Shown here one piece after another: positions 7,306 through 16,745 of a stretch of DNA of 58,433 nucleotides. Origin of the DNA: Clostridia bacterium (GTDB lineage: Bacteria; Bacillota; Clostridia; Christensenellales; Borkfalkiaceae); the NCBI GenBank assembly GCA_017504655.1, contig JAFVQT010000005.1, forward strand, positions 1 through 58,433, written 5' to 3'. The number at the start of each line of letters is the position of its first letter. Position 1 is the first letter of the stretch. Both the position numbers and the translations under genes were made by a program. A model generated the notes under the pieces. That model saw nothing but the letters and a program-made list of their open reading frames with translations, made no database searches and had not been told where the DNA came from.

Positions 7306-10305
7306 AGAATCTCCTATTGTAGTTATACTATTAGGAATTACAACGCTTGTTAAATGTGAGCAATTATAGAACGCATAATCAGCTATTGTAGTTACGCTAT
7401 CGGGGATTTCTATGCTTGTTAAACTATGGCAAGAATGGAACGCATATTGTCCAATACTTGTAATGCTATCAGGAATAATAACCTCTGATTTTGTACCTTT
7501 ATATTTTTTTAAAACACCGTTCTCAATTTGGAAATCAGAATCAACTTGACCTTGTTCCTCATTTGGTAACATCTTTGCAGCATAGTGCATTGTAGCATTA
7601 GTTAATTGTTTGTTTCCTTGATATATTGAAATCTTTGCCCAATCAGTTGCCGTGCCTTTATAATACACGTCTTTTAACATCTTACAATCAAAAGCAAAAA
7701 CTTCAATACTTGTAACGCTATTAGGTATTACTACACTTGTTAAATTTTCGCAACAAGAGAACGCAAAACCTTTTATTCTTTTTACACCATCTCCAATAAC
7801 TACGCTTATTAAACTTGAGCAACCATAGAACGCAGAATCTCCTATTGTTACTACGCTATTCCCTATTTCTACGCTTGTTAAACTGTCGCAATTATAGAAC
7901 GCAGAATCTCCTATTGTTATTACGCTATTCCCTATTTCTACGCTTGTTAAACTTTTGCAATGAGCGAACGCTTTTTCTCCTATTGTTGTTACACTATCAG
8001 GAATTACTACGCTTGTTAAATTTTCGCAATGAGCGAACGCTTTTTCTCCTATTGTTGTTACACTATCAGGAATTACTACGCTTGTTAAATTTTCGCAACG
8101 AATGAAAGCAAAAGAACCTATTGTTGTTACACTATTAGGAATTACAACGCTTGTTAAATTCTTGCAATCACTGAACGCACACCCACCTATTGTTGTTACA
8201 CTATCGGGGATTTCTATGCTTGTTAAACTGGTGCAACCTCTAAACGCATCTTCCCCAATACTCGTTACGCTATCGGGGATTACTACGCTTGTTAAACTGC
8301 CGCAAGAATAGAACGCTCTTTCACCAATACTCGTTACGCTATCGGGGATTTCTACGCTTGTTAAACTGTCGCAACCAGAGAACGCATAACCACCAATACT
8401 CGTTACGCCGTCGCCTATTACTACGCTTGTTAAACTGTCTGAGTTATAGAACGTACGTTCATTAATTTGGGTTATATAATCAGGCAGAATAAGGTCGGTT
8501 TCTTTACCTATATAACTTAACAATATTTTATCGGTATTAACCAAGCCTATAATATAATCTCCGTCATAACACCAATACTTGCCACCGTCACTTGGCATGT
8601 CAGCCTCGTTTTCGATATAATAATATCTCGTAGCGTTTGTTAAATATTCATTATATGAGTCTATTGAAATCCTGTTCCACTCACTACTTGTACCTTTATA
8701 ACATACGCTTGTTAAACTGTCGCAACCATAGAACGCCTCATATCCAATACTCGTTACGTTATCGCCTATTACTACGCTTGTTAAACTTCTGCATTTCTCG
8801 AACGCATACCTACCAATACTCGTTACGCTGTCGCCTATTACTACGCTTGTTAAACTGTCGCAATATCGGAACGCAGAATTGCCAATACTCGTTACACTAC
8901 TTGGAATTACAACACTTGTGTTTTTACCTTTATATTTTATTAAAACGCCGTTTATAATTTCAAAACCAAGCTTTTCTTCTTTCTTGCGCTTTTCTTCAGC
9001 AAGTCTTTTTGCTTCTTCTTCAGCCTTTAATTTTTCTTCTAATAAACGCTTTTCTTCAGCAATACGTTTTTCTTCTGCCAAGCGCCTTTCTTCTAATAGC
9101 CTTTTTGCCTCTTCCTCAGCTTTGCGCTTTTCTTCGGCAAGCCTTTCTTCTTCCTTGCGCTTTTCATCTGCCTGCATTTGCTCAAGCATTTTTCTTAATT
9201 CTTCTTCAGTTAACCCTCTAACAGGCTGTTCTTTCTCCTCTAAATTGCGAGAGCCAAAGCCGTCGGTTAAAATGCTTGCAATGCGCTCTAAGGTATCGTC
9301 TACCGACTTTGTGTATTCAAGCCCCGAGAAAAATTCCTTTAACACTTTATCGGCTAAAGTTGTCGGGGTATTGTCTAAACGGTACTCTATACGAGGTTTT
9401 TTATAGCCCAAAACACTTATATCTGTATAATTATTTTTGTGTCCCGTTGGAATATTATCTAAATCTTTTCTTTTGATATAAGGTATTTCAACCTTTACTG
9501 CATCGCAATCAAGACGGCGCGAATTGCAGGAAGAAACAAATATTACAAGGCTTGAGCTATCTATTGCCTTTTGTATTTCAGCCTCGTAATTTGCAACCGA
9601 GCCCCTGCCGTGGCGCAAATTGCGCATTGCTAAAAAGCAAGTTAAACCTTGCGACTCAATTGCTTCGGTAAGCTCTAAAACTTTTGGCAAATCTTTGCTA
9701 GAATACGCAACGAACACGTCGCGAGGGATGTCTGTTCTGTATATACCTGCATTTACCTTTTGAGCCTCTGCTTCTATCCTTGTTGAATAGGACTCAAATT
9801 CTGCCATATTAGTGTTTTTATATGCCCTTTCTACCAAATAGTTAAGCGAAGCCACGTTGCCCATTTCGAGTGACTTTAACAAAAAGCTTACTACGTCTTC
9901 AACGAAAATCGCATTTTCTTTAACGTCGATAGCATTTAAAAATTCGTTGATTTGAGCAACCGTTCCGCTATTTGCAACCTCGTAATAATTTGCCAAAAAA
10001 TTATCCGGATAGATATCCTTTATTTTACTGCAAATTGAAAGTATTGCTTTGCTATCCGTATACTTTTCCTGAGATTTTTCCCACAACTGACGAAGAAGGG
10101 GGCGGAATTTCTCCTGCTCCCTTTTTATTAATTCCTCTTGCACTAAATCGCCAAACTTTTCCCTTAAAGAAAACTCAAGCTTTTTATATGCTTTCTCAAT
10201 TATGATATCTGCGTATTCCGCACGGCAATAGGGACAGACGTATCTGTCATTTTCCTGCTTTAAATTGCCACCGCACTTTTCGCAACAAACAATCTCTTGC
10301 ACCAT
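7294..10305 (-). CDS. Zinc ribbon-TIR-coiled coil-BspA LRR protein, 3' end cut by element
   Basis: The 1003 aa read, in order: a zinc ribbon (CEKC at 8-11, CPYC at 24-27), a helical region (35-190), a TIR domain (about 193-330), and a charged Glu/Lys/Arg helix (365-447). After these come about 18 BspA-type LRR_5 units (449-1003) of form SVTSIGxxAFxxCxSLTSVxI. TIR signs are DVFVAYSSKD, then CFLAMRNLRHG and SSLVIFVSS; Glu273 in DAVKVEI aligns with the catalytic Glu of NAD-cleaving TIRs. Insertions at about 520-610 and 845-900 separate three LRR blocks. It has no signal peptide, so it is probably cytoplasmic. The last unit stops after DSAFV. I infer a sensor-effector of immune type; function is untested. 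Confidence 0.85.
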   Translation of the reverse strand: MVQEIVCCEKCGGNLKQENDRYVCPYCRAEYADIIIEKAYKKLEFSLREKFGDLVQEELIKREQEKFRPLLRQLWEKSQEKYTDSKAILSICSKIKDIYPDNFLANYYEVANSGTVAQINEFLNAIDVKENAIFVEDVVSFLLKSLEMGNVASLNYLVERAYKNTNMAEFESYSTRIEAEAQKVNAGIYRTDIPRDVFVAYSSKDLPKVLELTEAIESQGLTCFLAMRNLRHGRGSVANYEAEIQKAIDSSSLVIFVSSCNSRRLDCDAVKVEIPYIKRKDLDNIPTGHKNNYTDISVLGYKKPRIEYRLDNTPTTLADKVLKEFFSGLEYTKSVDDTLERIASILTDGFGSRNLEEKEQPVRGLTEEELRKMLEQMQADEKRKEEERLAEEKRKAEEEAKRLLEERRLAEEKRIAEEKRLLEEKLKAEEEAKRLAEEKRKKEEKLGFEIINGVLIKYKGKNTSVVIPSSVTSIGNSAFRYCDSLTSVVIGDSVTSIGRYAFEKCRSLTSVVIGDNVTSIGYEAFYGCDSLTSVCYKGTSSEWNRISIDSYNEYLTNATRYYYIENEADMPSDGGKYWCYDGDYIIGLVNTDKILLSYIGKETDLILPDYITQINERTFYNSDSLTSVVIGDGVTSIGGYAFSGCDSLTSVEIPDSVTSIGERAFYSCGSLTSVVIPDSVTSIGEDAFRGCTSLTSIEIPDSVTTIGGCAFSDCKNLTSVVIPNSVTTIGSFAFIRCENLTSVVIPDSVTTIGEKAFAHCENLTSVVIPDSVTTIGEKAFAHCKSLTSVEIGNSVITIGDSAFYNCDSLTSVEIGNSVVTIGDSAFYGCSSLISVVIGDGVKRIKGFAFSCCENLTSVVIPNSVTSIEVFAFDCKMLKDVYYKGTATDWAKISIYQGNKQLTNATMHYAAKMLPNEEQGQVDSDFQIENGVLKKYKGTKSEVIIPDSITSIGQYAFHSCHSLTSIEIPDSVTTIADYAFYNCSHLTSVVIPNSITTIGDSAFV
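7962..8098 (-). repeat. Near-identical 69-bp tandem duplication in the LRR coding region
   Basis: The unit beginning gagcgaacg at 7962 is repeated at 8031, identical over nearly its full length. Each encodes one leucine-rich repeat (EKAFAHC...). Other units differ at many positions, so this pair arose recently. Confidence 0.85.
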
Positions 10306-10375
10306 AACCTTTCCTTTGTATTCATTATTATATATATTATATATATAACAATCTGTTATTTAACCGACTATAGGC

Positions 10376-11278
10376 TTATTCGCCCAAAATACCCTCAACA
10401 AAAGACTCCTTATCAAAAAGCTCTATATCATCGAGCTTTTCACCCGTACCTACAAACGCCACGGGCACCTGCAGTTCATTGCAAAGCGAGATTACAAAAC
10501 CGCCCTTTGCAGTGCCGTCGAGCTTGGTTAAAATAATTCCGTCTATACCGACAGCCTCGTTAAACACCTCAACCTGAGAAAGCGCGTTTTGACCGGTTGT
10601 GGCGTCAAGGGCGATAAACTTATAAAAGCTTGCGTTTGGATGCTCCCTTTCGACTACCCTTGACATCTTTTTAAGCTCTTCCATAAGATTGGACTTGGTG
10701 TGCAGTCTGCCTGCAGTGTCAATAATCAAAACGTCCGTTCCCTTTGCCTTGACAGAGCTGAGCGCATCGAAAACGACTGCAGACGGGTCGCTACCCTCAG
10801 AGCTTTTAACAATTCTTACCTTTGCCCTCTCTGCCCATACCTCAAGCTGGTCGGCAGCAGCAGCACGGAAGGTATCCGCCGCCGCAATGGTAACTGTTTT
10901 TTTGCTGTCTGTAAAATAGCGGGCAAGCTTGCCGATAGAGGTGGTTTTGCCAACGCCGTTTACACCGATTACCATAATAACGGCAGGTGTTTCAAGCTCG
11001 AAATCCTCTGCCATATCAAGACAAGCCAAAAGCTCCTCTTTAAGCTCGGAAATAACGTAATCTCTATCTTTAACCTTTTCTTCTATCATACGGTCTCTTA
11101 AATTTTCAACTATCTCGTCAGCCGTTGCAACCGAGATATCAGAGGATATCAAGATATCCTCTAAATCCTCGTAGAAATCCTCGCCAATCTTATCCTTTGC
11201 AAATAAAACGCGAAGCTTTTCGGCTAAACCGTCTTTAGTCTTTTTAAGAGCTGAAAAAATCTTACTGAAAAATCCCAT
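10376..11278 (-). CDS. ftsY: Signal recognition particle receptor FtsY
   Basis: FtsY is the membrane-associated SRP receptor GTPase that delivers ribosome-nascent chains to SecYEG. The 300-aa protein has a helical N domain (1-95) and a G domain with P-loop GVNGVGKT (105-112), DTAGR (187-191) and TKLDG (251-255). It lacks the acidic A domain of E. coli FtsY, as usual in Firmicutes. Its ATG overlaps the smc stop codon by one base (TAATG), so translation is coupled. A copy of the dispersed CTATAAGTCGATTA-like motif directly follows its stop. Confidence 0.97.
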   Translation of the reverse strand: MGFFSKIFSALKKTKDGLAEKLRVLFAKDKIGEDFYEDLEDILISSDISVATADEIVENLRDRMIEEKVKDRDYVISELKEELLACLDMAEDFELETPAVIMVIGVNGVGKTTSIGKLARYFTDSKKTVTIAAADTFRAAAADQLEVWAERAKVRIVKSSEGSDPSAVVFDALSSVKAKGTDVLIIDTAGRLHTKSNLMEELKKMSRVVEREHPNASFYKFIALDATTGQNALSQVEVFNEAVGIDGIILTKLDGTAKGGFVISLCNELQVPVAFVGTGEKLDDIELFDKESFVEGILGE

Positions 11279-14200
11279 TATACACCATAAGTATCCACTG
11301 CTTCTGAAAGCTTAACGGAAATAATCTTGGAAACGCCCTTTTCCTGCATGGTTACGCCGTAGAGCGAATCGCCTCTTTCCATAGTAACTTTTTTGTGGGT
11401 AATAACAATAAATTGAGTATCCTCAGAGAAATTCTTGAGGTATTTTGCAAATCTCTCTACGTTTGCATCGTCGAGCGCAGCCTCAATCTCGTCTAACACA
11501 ACGAAAGGCATTGGACGGAGCTTTAATATAGCAAAAAGTATTGCGATTGCGGTGAGAGCCATTTCACCGCCTGACAAAAGCGATATCTTTTGAAGCTTCT
11601 TTCCCGGTGGCTCAGCTACTATTTCTATGCCTTGCTCCAGCGGGTCGTCCGACTCGGTTTTTTCTAAAACGAGGTCGGCTGTACCGCCACCGAAAAGCTC
11701 CTTGAATATTCTGGTAAAGTTAGACCTGATTTTTGCAAAGCCTTCGGCAAAGGTAACGCTCATTTCGTCGGTAAGCTTTTTAATTACCGAAACGAGGTCC
11801 TCTTCTGCCTTTACAAGGTCGTCCCTTTGAGTAGTCATATCCTGATAACGGAGGTCGAGCTCTTCAAACTCTTCAATTGCGTTATAGTTGATATTTCCGA
11901 GAGCGGAAATCTTCTTTTTAAGTGAAGAAATTTCGCTGTTTGACGTTATAATATCATACTCCTCGTCACGGAGAGGAAGAGCCGTTTCGTAAGTAATCTG
12001 ATACTCCTCCCATACTCTTGCCTGCAGATATTCAAGGTCGGTATCAATACGAACGAGGGCGTTTTCCTCTTTGTACTTGCTCTCGCCGAGCTTGGTAATT
12101 TCCGCCTGAACCATTTCGCGCCTTAAGTTATCCTGCTTAACCTCTTCGTTGAGCATAACCTTACGCGATGCAATGTTATCTCTCTTTGCGCGAATTGCAT
12201 CGAGATATTCCTTCTCCACGTCGGTAAGAGAAACCTTTGCAACGTCGTCTAAAAGCACTGAAACGTCTGCGTTTAAGGCAGTTATCTTTTCAGAATGTTC
12301 TTCTGCAAGAAGGCTCTTTTGCGTTTTTTCGTCGCTCATTCTCACAGCATCGTCTTCACTTGCCTTTATTTCGCCCTTTAAAAATACTATTCTTTCCTGA
12401 ACCTTATGAAGCTCGCCCGAAAGCTCGTCACGCTTAGCATTGAAGTCCTCGTACTCGGCTTGATGCTTGTCCGCATCGGATGAAGCAAGCTCTCTCTTTT
12501 TCAAAAGCTCCTCGTTACCCTCTTCAATAGCCGAATATTGCCTGCTTATTTCGGTAAGACGCATATTAAGGAGTGAAACGTCGTCCTTACAAGCCTCTAA
12601 AAGCTTTTGAGTTTCTAAGGTGGCAATCTCAAGCGCGGTAATTCTTTCCTTTAATACTGCAACCTGTTGCTTATTTTCTTGCAATTCGAGATATACCTTT
12701 TCACACTCAGCCTGTTGCTCCTGAACCTGCTTTGAAAGCATGTCTTTTCTTGCGCTGAGCTTTTCCATCTCCGCCCTTTTAGCCGAAAGAGCCTTGTTTA
12801 TCTCTTCAACCTTCCTGTCCATAGCGAGAAGGTTTGCATTGTTTTGTCTTCTTGAACCACCCGTCATTGAGCCTGCGGTAGATAAAATATCACCGTCTAA
12901 GGTAGCAATCTTAAAGCCAAAACGGTATTTGTTTGCTATTGCAACGGCATTGTCAAGATTGTCAACGACTAAGGTGTTTCCTAAAAGGAATTTAATAACG
13001 TTATCAAAATATCCGTCGTAAGAAACTATTTCGTTAGCAAGACCGATTGCGCCCCTTTCGGAAAGTGCCTGTCTTGTATCGTAGCCCTCCGGTCTTACCT
13101 TAACGCTCGTTACAGGGAGGAAGGTCGCCGTGCCCGATTCGGTTTTTCTTAAATAGTTGATGAGGAATTTCGCATCCTCGGGATTTGCCGTTACGATATG
13201 CTGAACGGCTACGCCAAGACATGCCGTTATCGCAAGCTCGTATTTAGCATCCGTTTTGATAATATTTGAAACTAAGCCCTTTACCCTCTTGCCAATTTCG
13301 GGGTTGCGCTTTGACTCGGTCATAAGCGTTTTTACCGAATATTGGTATCCGTCGTAATTTTCTTTAAGGTTTGTATAAACCTTAGAGTTTGCTTCAAGTG
13401 CGGAAATTTCAGAGTTTAAAGCAAAAATCTTTCTTTCGATATCGCCCACGTAATCTTTAGTAGCCGTGATATCGTTTTCTCTGTCTTTGATATCCTCTTT
13501 TATGGCGTTAGCCTGCTTTTCCAAGGATATAAGCTCCGCGCTTTTTAAAGAGCTTTCGGACATTTGCTCGCTAAGCTTACGTGTAAGAGCTTCCATCTCG
13601 GTCACAGCCTTATCTCTGCGCTCTGCAAAAACAGTCTTTTCAGCAGAGAGTGAGCCGATATTTTGCTTTATATCCGCAAGAGATTCTACACTTGCAAGAA
13701 TTTCCTGATGAGCAGACCTTGTAAGCATATCGCCCTCGGCTATCTTGTCCATAACCTTGATAAGCTGTTCATTTAACGAAATAGACTTGTCCTCAAGCTT
13801 TTCTATTTCCTTTTGACAATTTGCTACGTAGTCGCGCTTTTCCCTTATTCTTCTTTCTAATTCCTCTATTCTTCTTCTCGCCTCGGTAGCCTCGTCGCTA
13901 AGACGCTTGATTTCAGCACGGAGAGCAGTTATTCTCTCGTTATAAACCTTTGCCTCACCCGACTGGCGCTCAAAGGCCTGAGTTCTTTCAATAAGCTCCT
14001 CGTTGAGGTTGCTTATATGCTCGTCTGCCTCACCGATCTCCCTTTGATGCTGATTATATGCCTTTATAGATTCTGCAAGCTCCTCGTTACGAAGCCTAAG
14101 CTGTTCTTCAATACCCGCAATTCTTAAATTAATCTTTTCTTTAGAGGTCGCCGCATTATCGTATTTATACAAATACGCGTTAACCTCGTGATATTTGAGC

Positions 14201-14865
14201 TGTTCGCCCAATGCCCTTGCGGCTCTCGTCTTTTCCGCTGCTCTTCTGAGAGGCTCTCTTTGGCGCTCAAGCTCGGTGGTAATATCTACTATACGGGTAA
14301 TATTATCCCTTACTCTGTCAAGCTTACGCATTGTTTCAAGCCTTTGCGACTTGGTTTTTGCTATACCTACAGCCTCCTCGAATATAGTTCTTCTGTCCTC
14401 CGGCTTAGAAGAGAGAATTTCAGACACCTTGCCCTGACCTATTACGGTATAACCCTCTTTACTTACGCCACATTCGTGAAGATGATTTACTATATCACGC
14501 AGTCTTGCTTGCTTTTTGTTAATAAAATACTCACTCTCGCCCGAACGGAAAAGCTTTCTTGTAAAAACAACCTCGTCAAATTCGAGAGATTTGAATATTT
14601 TGTTAGTGTTATCGAATGTAAGCGAAACCTCGCAATAAGAAAGAGATTTTCTGTTTTGCGTGCCGTTAAATATAACGTCTTGCATGGAAGAACCGCGAAG
14701 AGTCTTTGCAGACTGCTCGCCAAGAACCCATCTTATTGCATCGGAAACGTTACTCTTACCGCAACCGTTTGGTCCCACGATACACGTAACGCCGTTTTCA
14801 AATTGTATTTCTTGCCTATCGGCAAAAGATTTAAATCCGATAAGCTCAATCTTTTTGAAATTCAC
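11278..14865 (-). CDS. smc: Chromosome segregation ATPase SMC
   Basis: SMC forms the ATPase ring that compacts and separates chromosomes with ScpA and ScpB. The 1195-aa protein is full length: Walker A GPNGCGKSN (32-40), two long coiled coils, a hinge (about 515-660) with the glycine-rich GSMTGGSRR at its end, signature LLSGGEMALTAIAI, and Walker B PFVVLDEIEAALDD. It overlaps rnc by 4 bp upstream and ftsY by 1 bp downstream, giving the order rnc-smc-ftsY as in Bacillus. scpA and scpB are not in the window. Confidence 0.98.
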   Translation of the reverse strand: MNFKKIELIGFKSFADRQEIQFENGVTCIVGPNGCGKSNVSDAIRWVLGEQSAKTLRGSSMQDVIFNGTQNRKSLSYCEVSLTFDNTNKIFKSLEFDEVVFTRKLFRSGESEYFINKKQARLRDIVNHLHECGVSKEGYTVIGQGKVSEILSSKPEDRRTIFEEAVGIAKTKSQRLETMRKLDRVRDNITRIVDITTELERQREPLRRAAEKTRAARALGEQLKYHEVNAYLYKYDNAATSKEKINLRIAGIEEQLRLRNEELAESIKAYNQHQREIGEADEHISNLNEELIERTQAFERQSGEAKVYNERITALRAEIKRLSDEATEARRRIEELERRIREKRDYVANCQKEIEKLEDKSISLNEQLIKVMDKIAEGDMLTRSAHQEILASVESLADIKQNIGSLSAEKTVFAERRDKAVTEMEALTRKLSEQMSESSLKSAELISLEKQANAIKEDIKDRENDITATKDYVGDIERKIFALNSEISALEANSKVYTNLKENYDGYQYSVKTLMTESKRNPEIGKRVKGLVSNIIKTDAKYELAITACLGVAVQHIVTANPEDAKFLINYLRKTESGTATFLPVTSVKVRPEGYDTRQALSERGAIGLANEIVSYDGYFDNVIKFLLGNTLVVDNLDNAVAIANKYRFGFKIATLDGDILSTAGSMTGGSRRQNNANLLAMDRKVEEINKALSAKRAEMEKLSARKDMLSKQVQEQQAECEKVYLELQENKQQVAVLKERITALEIATLETQKLLEACKDDVSLLNMRLTEISRQYSAIEEGNEELLKKRELASSDADKHQAEYEDFNAKRDELSGELHKVQERIVFLKGEIKASEDDAVRMSDEKTQKSLLAEEHSEKITALNADVSVLLDDVAKVSLTDVEKEYLDAIRAKRDNIASRKVMLNEEVKQDNLRREMVQAEITKLGESKYKEENALVRIDTDLEYLQARVWEEYQITYETALPLRDEEYDIITSNSEISSLKKKISALGNINYNAIEEFEELDLRYQDMTTQRDDLVKAEEDLVSVIKKLTDEMSVTFAEGFAKIRSNFTRIFKELFGGGTADLVLEKTESDDPLEQGIEIVAEPPGKKLQKISLLSGGEMALTAIAILFAILKLRPMPFVVLDEIEAALDDANVERFAKYLKNFSEDTQFIVITHKKVTMERGDSLYGVTMQEKGVSKIISVKLSEAVDTYGV

Positions 14866-15683
14866 TTTGCGTTTCTCCTTTTATGTTTTTGCGCTGTTTT
14901 TTGCGATTTGTTTGCTGTTTTTTCTTGTTTTTCGGGGGCTGATTTCTTTTGGGACTTTGCAGTGCTCTTCTTTTTTTGAGCGGTCAACATTTCCAAAGCA
15001 ATTTTTGCTGCCTCTTTTTCCGCATCGGACTTTTTTCTGCCCTTTGCAAAAGCAATCTCTTTACCGTCCACCGTAACAGCCATCGTAAACAACGGCTCGT
15101 GGTCCGGCCCCGACCTCTCCTTTACAAAATATAAGAGAGTGCCGAGCTTGTACTTTTGCACATATTCCTGCAATTTACCCTTATAATCTGTCGGCTTGCA
15201 GCTTAACGAGGTATCTCTGTTTTTTGTACCGACCAACTGAGTTTTGCTTAGCAGCGTCCTTTTAACGAACCTCTTAGCCTCCTCTATTCCACCGTCTATA
15301 TAAATGCCTGCAACGATTGCCTCGAAAAGATTTTCCTTTGCAGAACGGTGATGCTCGGGCGAGTTTCTTTTTTCCCCCTCGCCAAACATCAGAAATTCGT
15401 ATAATCCACTCTTTTCAATTGCCTTGGATAAGGGCTCGCAGGATACCAGCTGCTGCTTATAATCTGTTAAAAGCCCCTCGTCTGCCTCGGGAAATTTTTG
15501 CATTAAGTATTCTGCGGTTATAAAGCCTAAAATCGAATCGCCGAAATACTCTAAACGCTCGTTGTTTTTTACTCCGCCGTGCTCGTGCGCGTAGGACGGG
15601 TGCGTAAAACACAGGCGAAGCAGTGTTTTATCCTTGAACGAATAGCCGAGCTTTTCTTCACACTCGTGCATATAAAAAATCAT
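14862..15683 (-). CDS. rnc: Ribonuclease III
   Basis: RNase III cuts double-stranded RNA and processes rRNA precursors. The N-terminal domain has the signature NERLEYFGDSILG (about 41-53) with the acidic catalytic residues; a second acidic site is at NLFEAIVAGIYID. The dsRNA-binding domain spans about 165-235 (DYKGKLQEYVQK, then KSDAEKEAAKIAL). A Lys/Ser/Gln-rich tail (about 238-273) is longer than in most orthologues and could add RNA affinity. It overlaps smc by 4 bp and plsX by 1 bp. Confidence 0.97.
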   Translation of the reverse strand: MIFYMHECEEKLGYSFKDKTLLRLCFTHPSYAHEHGGVKNNERLEYFGDSILGFITAEYLMQKFPEADEGLLTDYKQQLVSCEPLSKAIEKSGLYEFLMFGEGEKRNSPEHHRSAKENLFEAIVAGIYIDGGIEEAKRFVKRTLLSKTQLVGTKNRDTSLSCKPTDYKGKLQEYVQKYKLGTLLYFVKERSGPDHEPLFTMAVTVDGKEIAFAKGRKKSDAEKEAAKIALEMLTAQKKKSTAKSQKKSAPEKQEKTANKSQKTAQKHKRRNAK

Positions 15684-16693
15684 TATTCACCACCGTTTTG
15701 GGCAAGAGCTTGCTCGATTTTTCCGTTTACGTTGAGCGCGGAATTGTTGTAAGCCTGTAGCACGGTATTTTTAAACGCCTCTGCATTAGACGAGCCGTGA
15801 GCCTTGACAACAGTTTTTTCCATGCCGAGAAGAACTGCTCCACCCCTCTTGTTATAGTCAAGCTTTGCCTTGAGATTTTTAAAGGCCTTTTTCATAAATA
15901 AGTAGCCGATTTTTGCGCTCGCAGAAGCTTTTATCTCTGCCTTTAAGTTAGCGAGAATAACCTTTACCGCGCCTTCGGTCGCCTTGAGGGCAACGTTACC
16001 GCTGAAGCCGTCTGCAACTACTACGTCGTACTCGCCCGAAAGAATTTCTCTCGCTTCCATATTGCCTACGAAATTAATTCTCTTATCCTCTTTTAAAAGG
16101 GCGAACGCCTCAAGCGAAAGAGCGCATCCCTTTTCATCCTCCGTGCCGTTAGATAAAAGTGCAACCTTAGGATTTTTGACACCGCATACCTCTTGCATGT
16201 AAACGCTACCCATAACTGCAAAGTGAACGAGCCAGTTTGCCTTGCAGTCTACGTTTGCGCCGCAGTCCAAAAGCATCGTCTGTCCACCCTTAAGGTTAGG
16301 AAGAAGAGGTGAAAGCGCAGGGCGGATAACACCCTTTATTCTGCGCGACAATATTACCGATGCCGTAAGCACCGCACCGGTAGAGCCCGCCGAAACAAAC
16401 GCCTTAGCGTTTTCGTCTTCCTTTAAAAGCTTTACGCTCTTTACGATAGACGAATCCTTTTTAACTCTGATAGCCTCGGTTGGCGACTCGTCACAACCGA
16501 TAACCTCTGTGGCGTTTTCTATAGACACACGGGTTTTATCGTACGTAAGGTTTTGCAAAACGGCATTTATTCCGTCTTCCTTACCCACCAAGACGATATC
16601 AAAGCCGTCTTTTTCGTTAAGAGCGTCAATCGCTCCCTTTACAATTTCTTGTGGAGAATTATCTCCACCGTAAGCATCAATGATTATTTTCAT
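15683..16693 (-). CDS. plsX: Phosphate acyltransferase PlsX
   Basis: PlsX converts acyl-ACP to acyl-phosphate for phosphatidic acid synthesis (with PlsY) at the membrane surface. The 336-aa protein begins MKIIIDAYGGDNSPQEIVKG, the PlsX start pattern, and has ESPTEAIRVKKDSSIVK, VSAGSTGAVL and VVADGFSGNVALK. The usual Firmicutes neighbour acpP is absent: rnc starts in the plsX stop codon. The gene follows asnS by 52 nt. Confidence 0.96.
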   Translation of the reverse strand: MKIIIDAYGGDNSPQEIVKGAIDALNEKDGFDIVLVGKEDGINAVLQNLTYDKTRVSIENATEVIGCDESPTEAIRVKKDSSIVKSVKLLKEDENAKAFVSAGSTGAVLTASVILSRRIKGVIRPALSPLLPNLKGGQTMLLDCGANVDCKANWLVHFAVMGSVYMQEVCGVKNPKVALLSNGTEDEKGCALSLEAFALLKEDKRINFVGNMEAREILSGEYDVVVADGFSGNVALKATEGAVKVILANLKAEIKASASAKIGYLFMKKAFKNLKAKLDYNKRGGAVLLGMEKTVVKAHGSSNAEAFKNTVLQAYNNSALNVNGKIEQALAQNGGE

Positions 16694-16745
16694 ATATTTG
16701 TCCTTTTCGTGTAACGAAATTTTTTGCGAGGTTTCGCTTCGTTAA

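Noticed and set aside
7300..8900. Regularly spaced repeats that resemble a CRISPR array
   Set aside because: The period is a multiple of 3 and codes for LRR units of the TIR protein; unit sequences vary gradually and there are no unique spacers.
9009..9221. Leu/Phe-rich plus-strand frame
   Set aside because: Mirror of the Glu/Lys-rich helix of the TIR protein.
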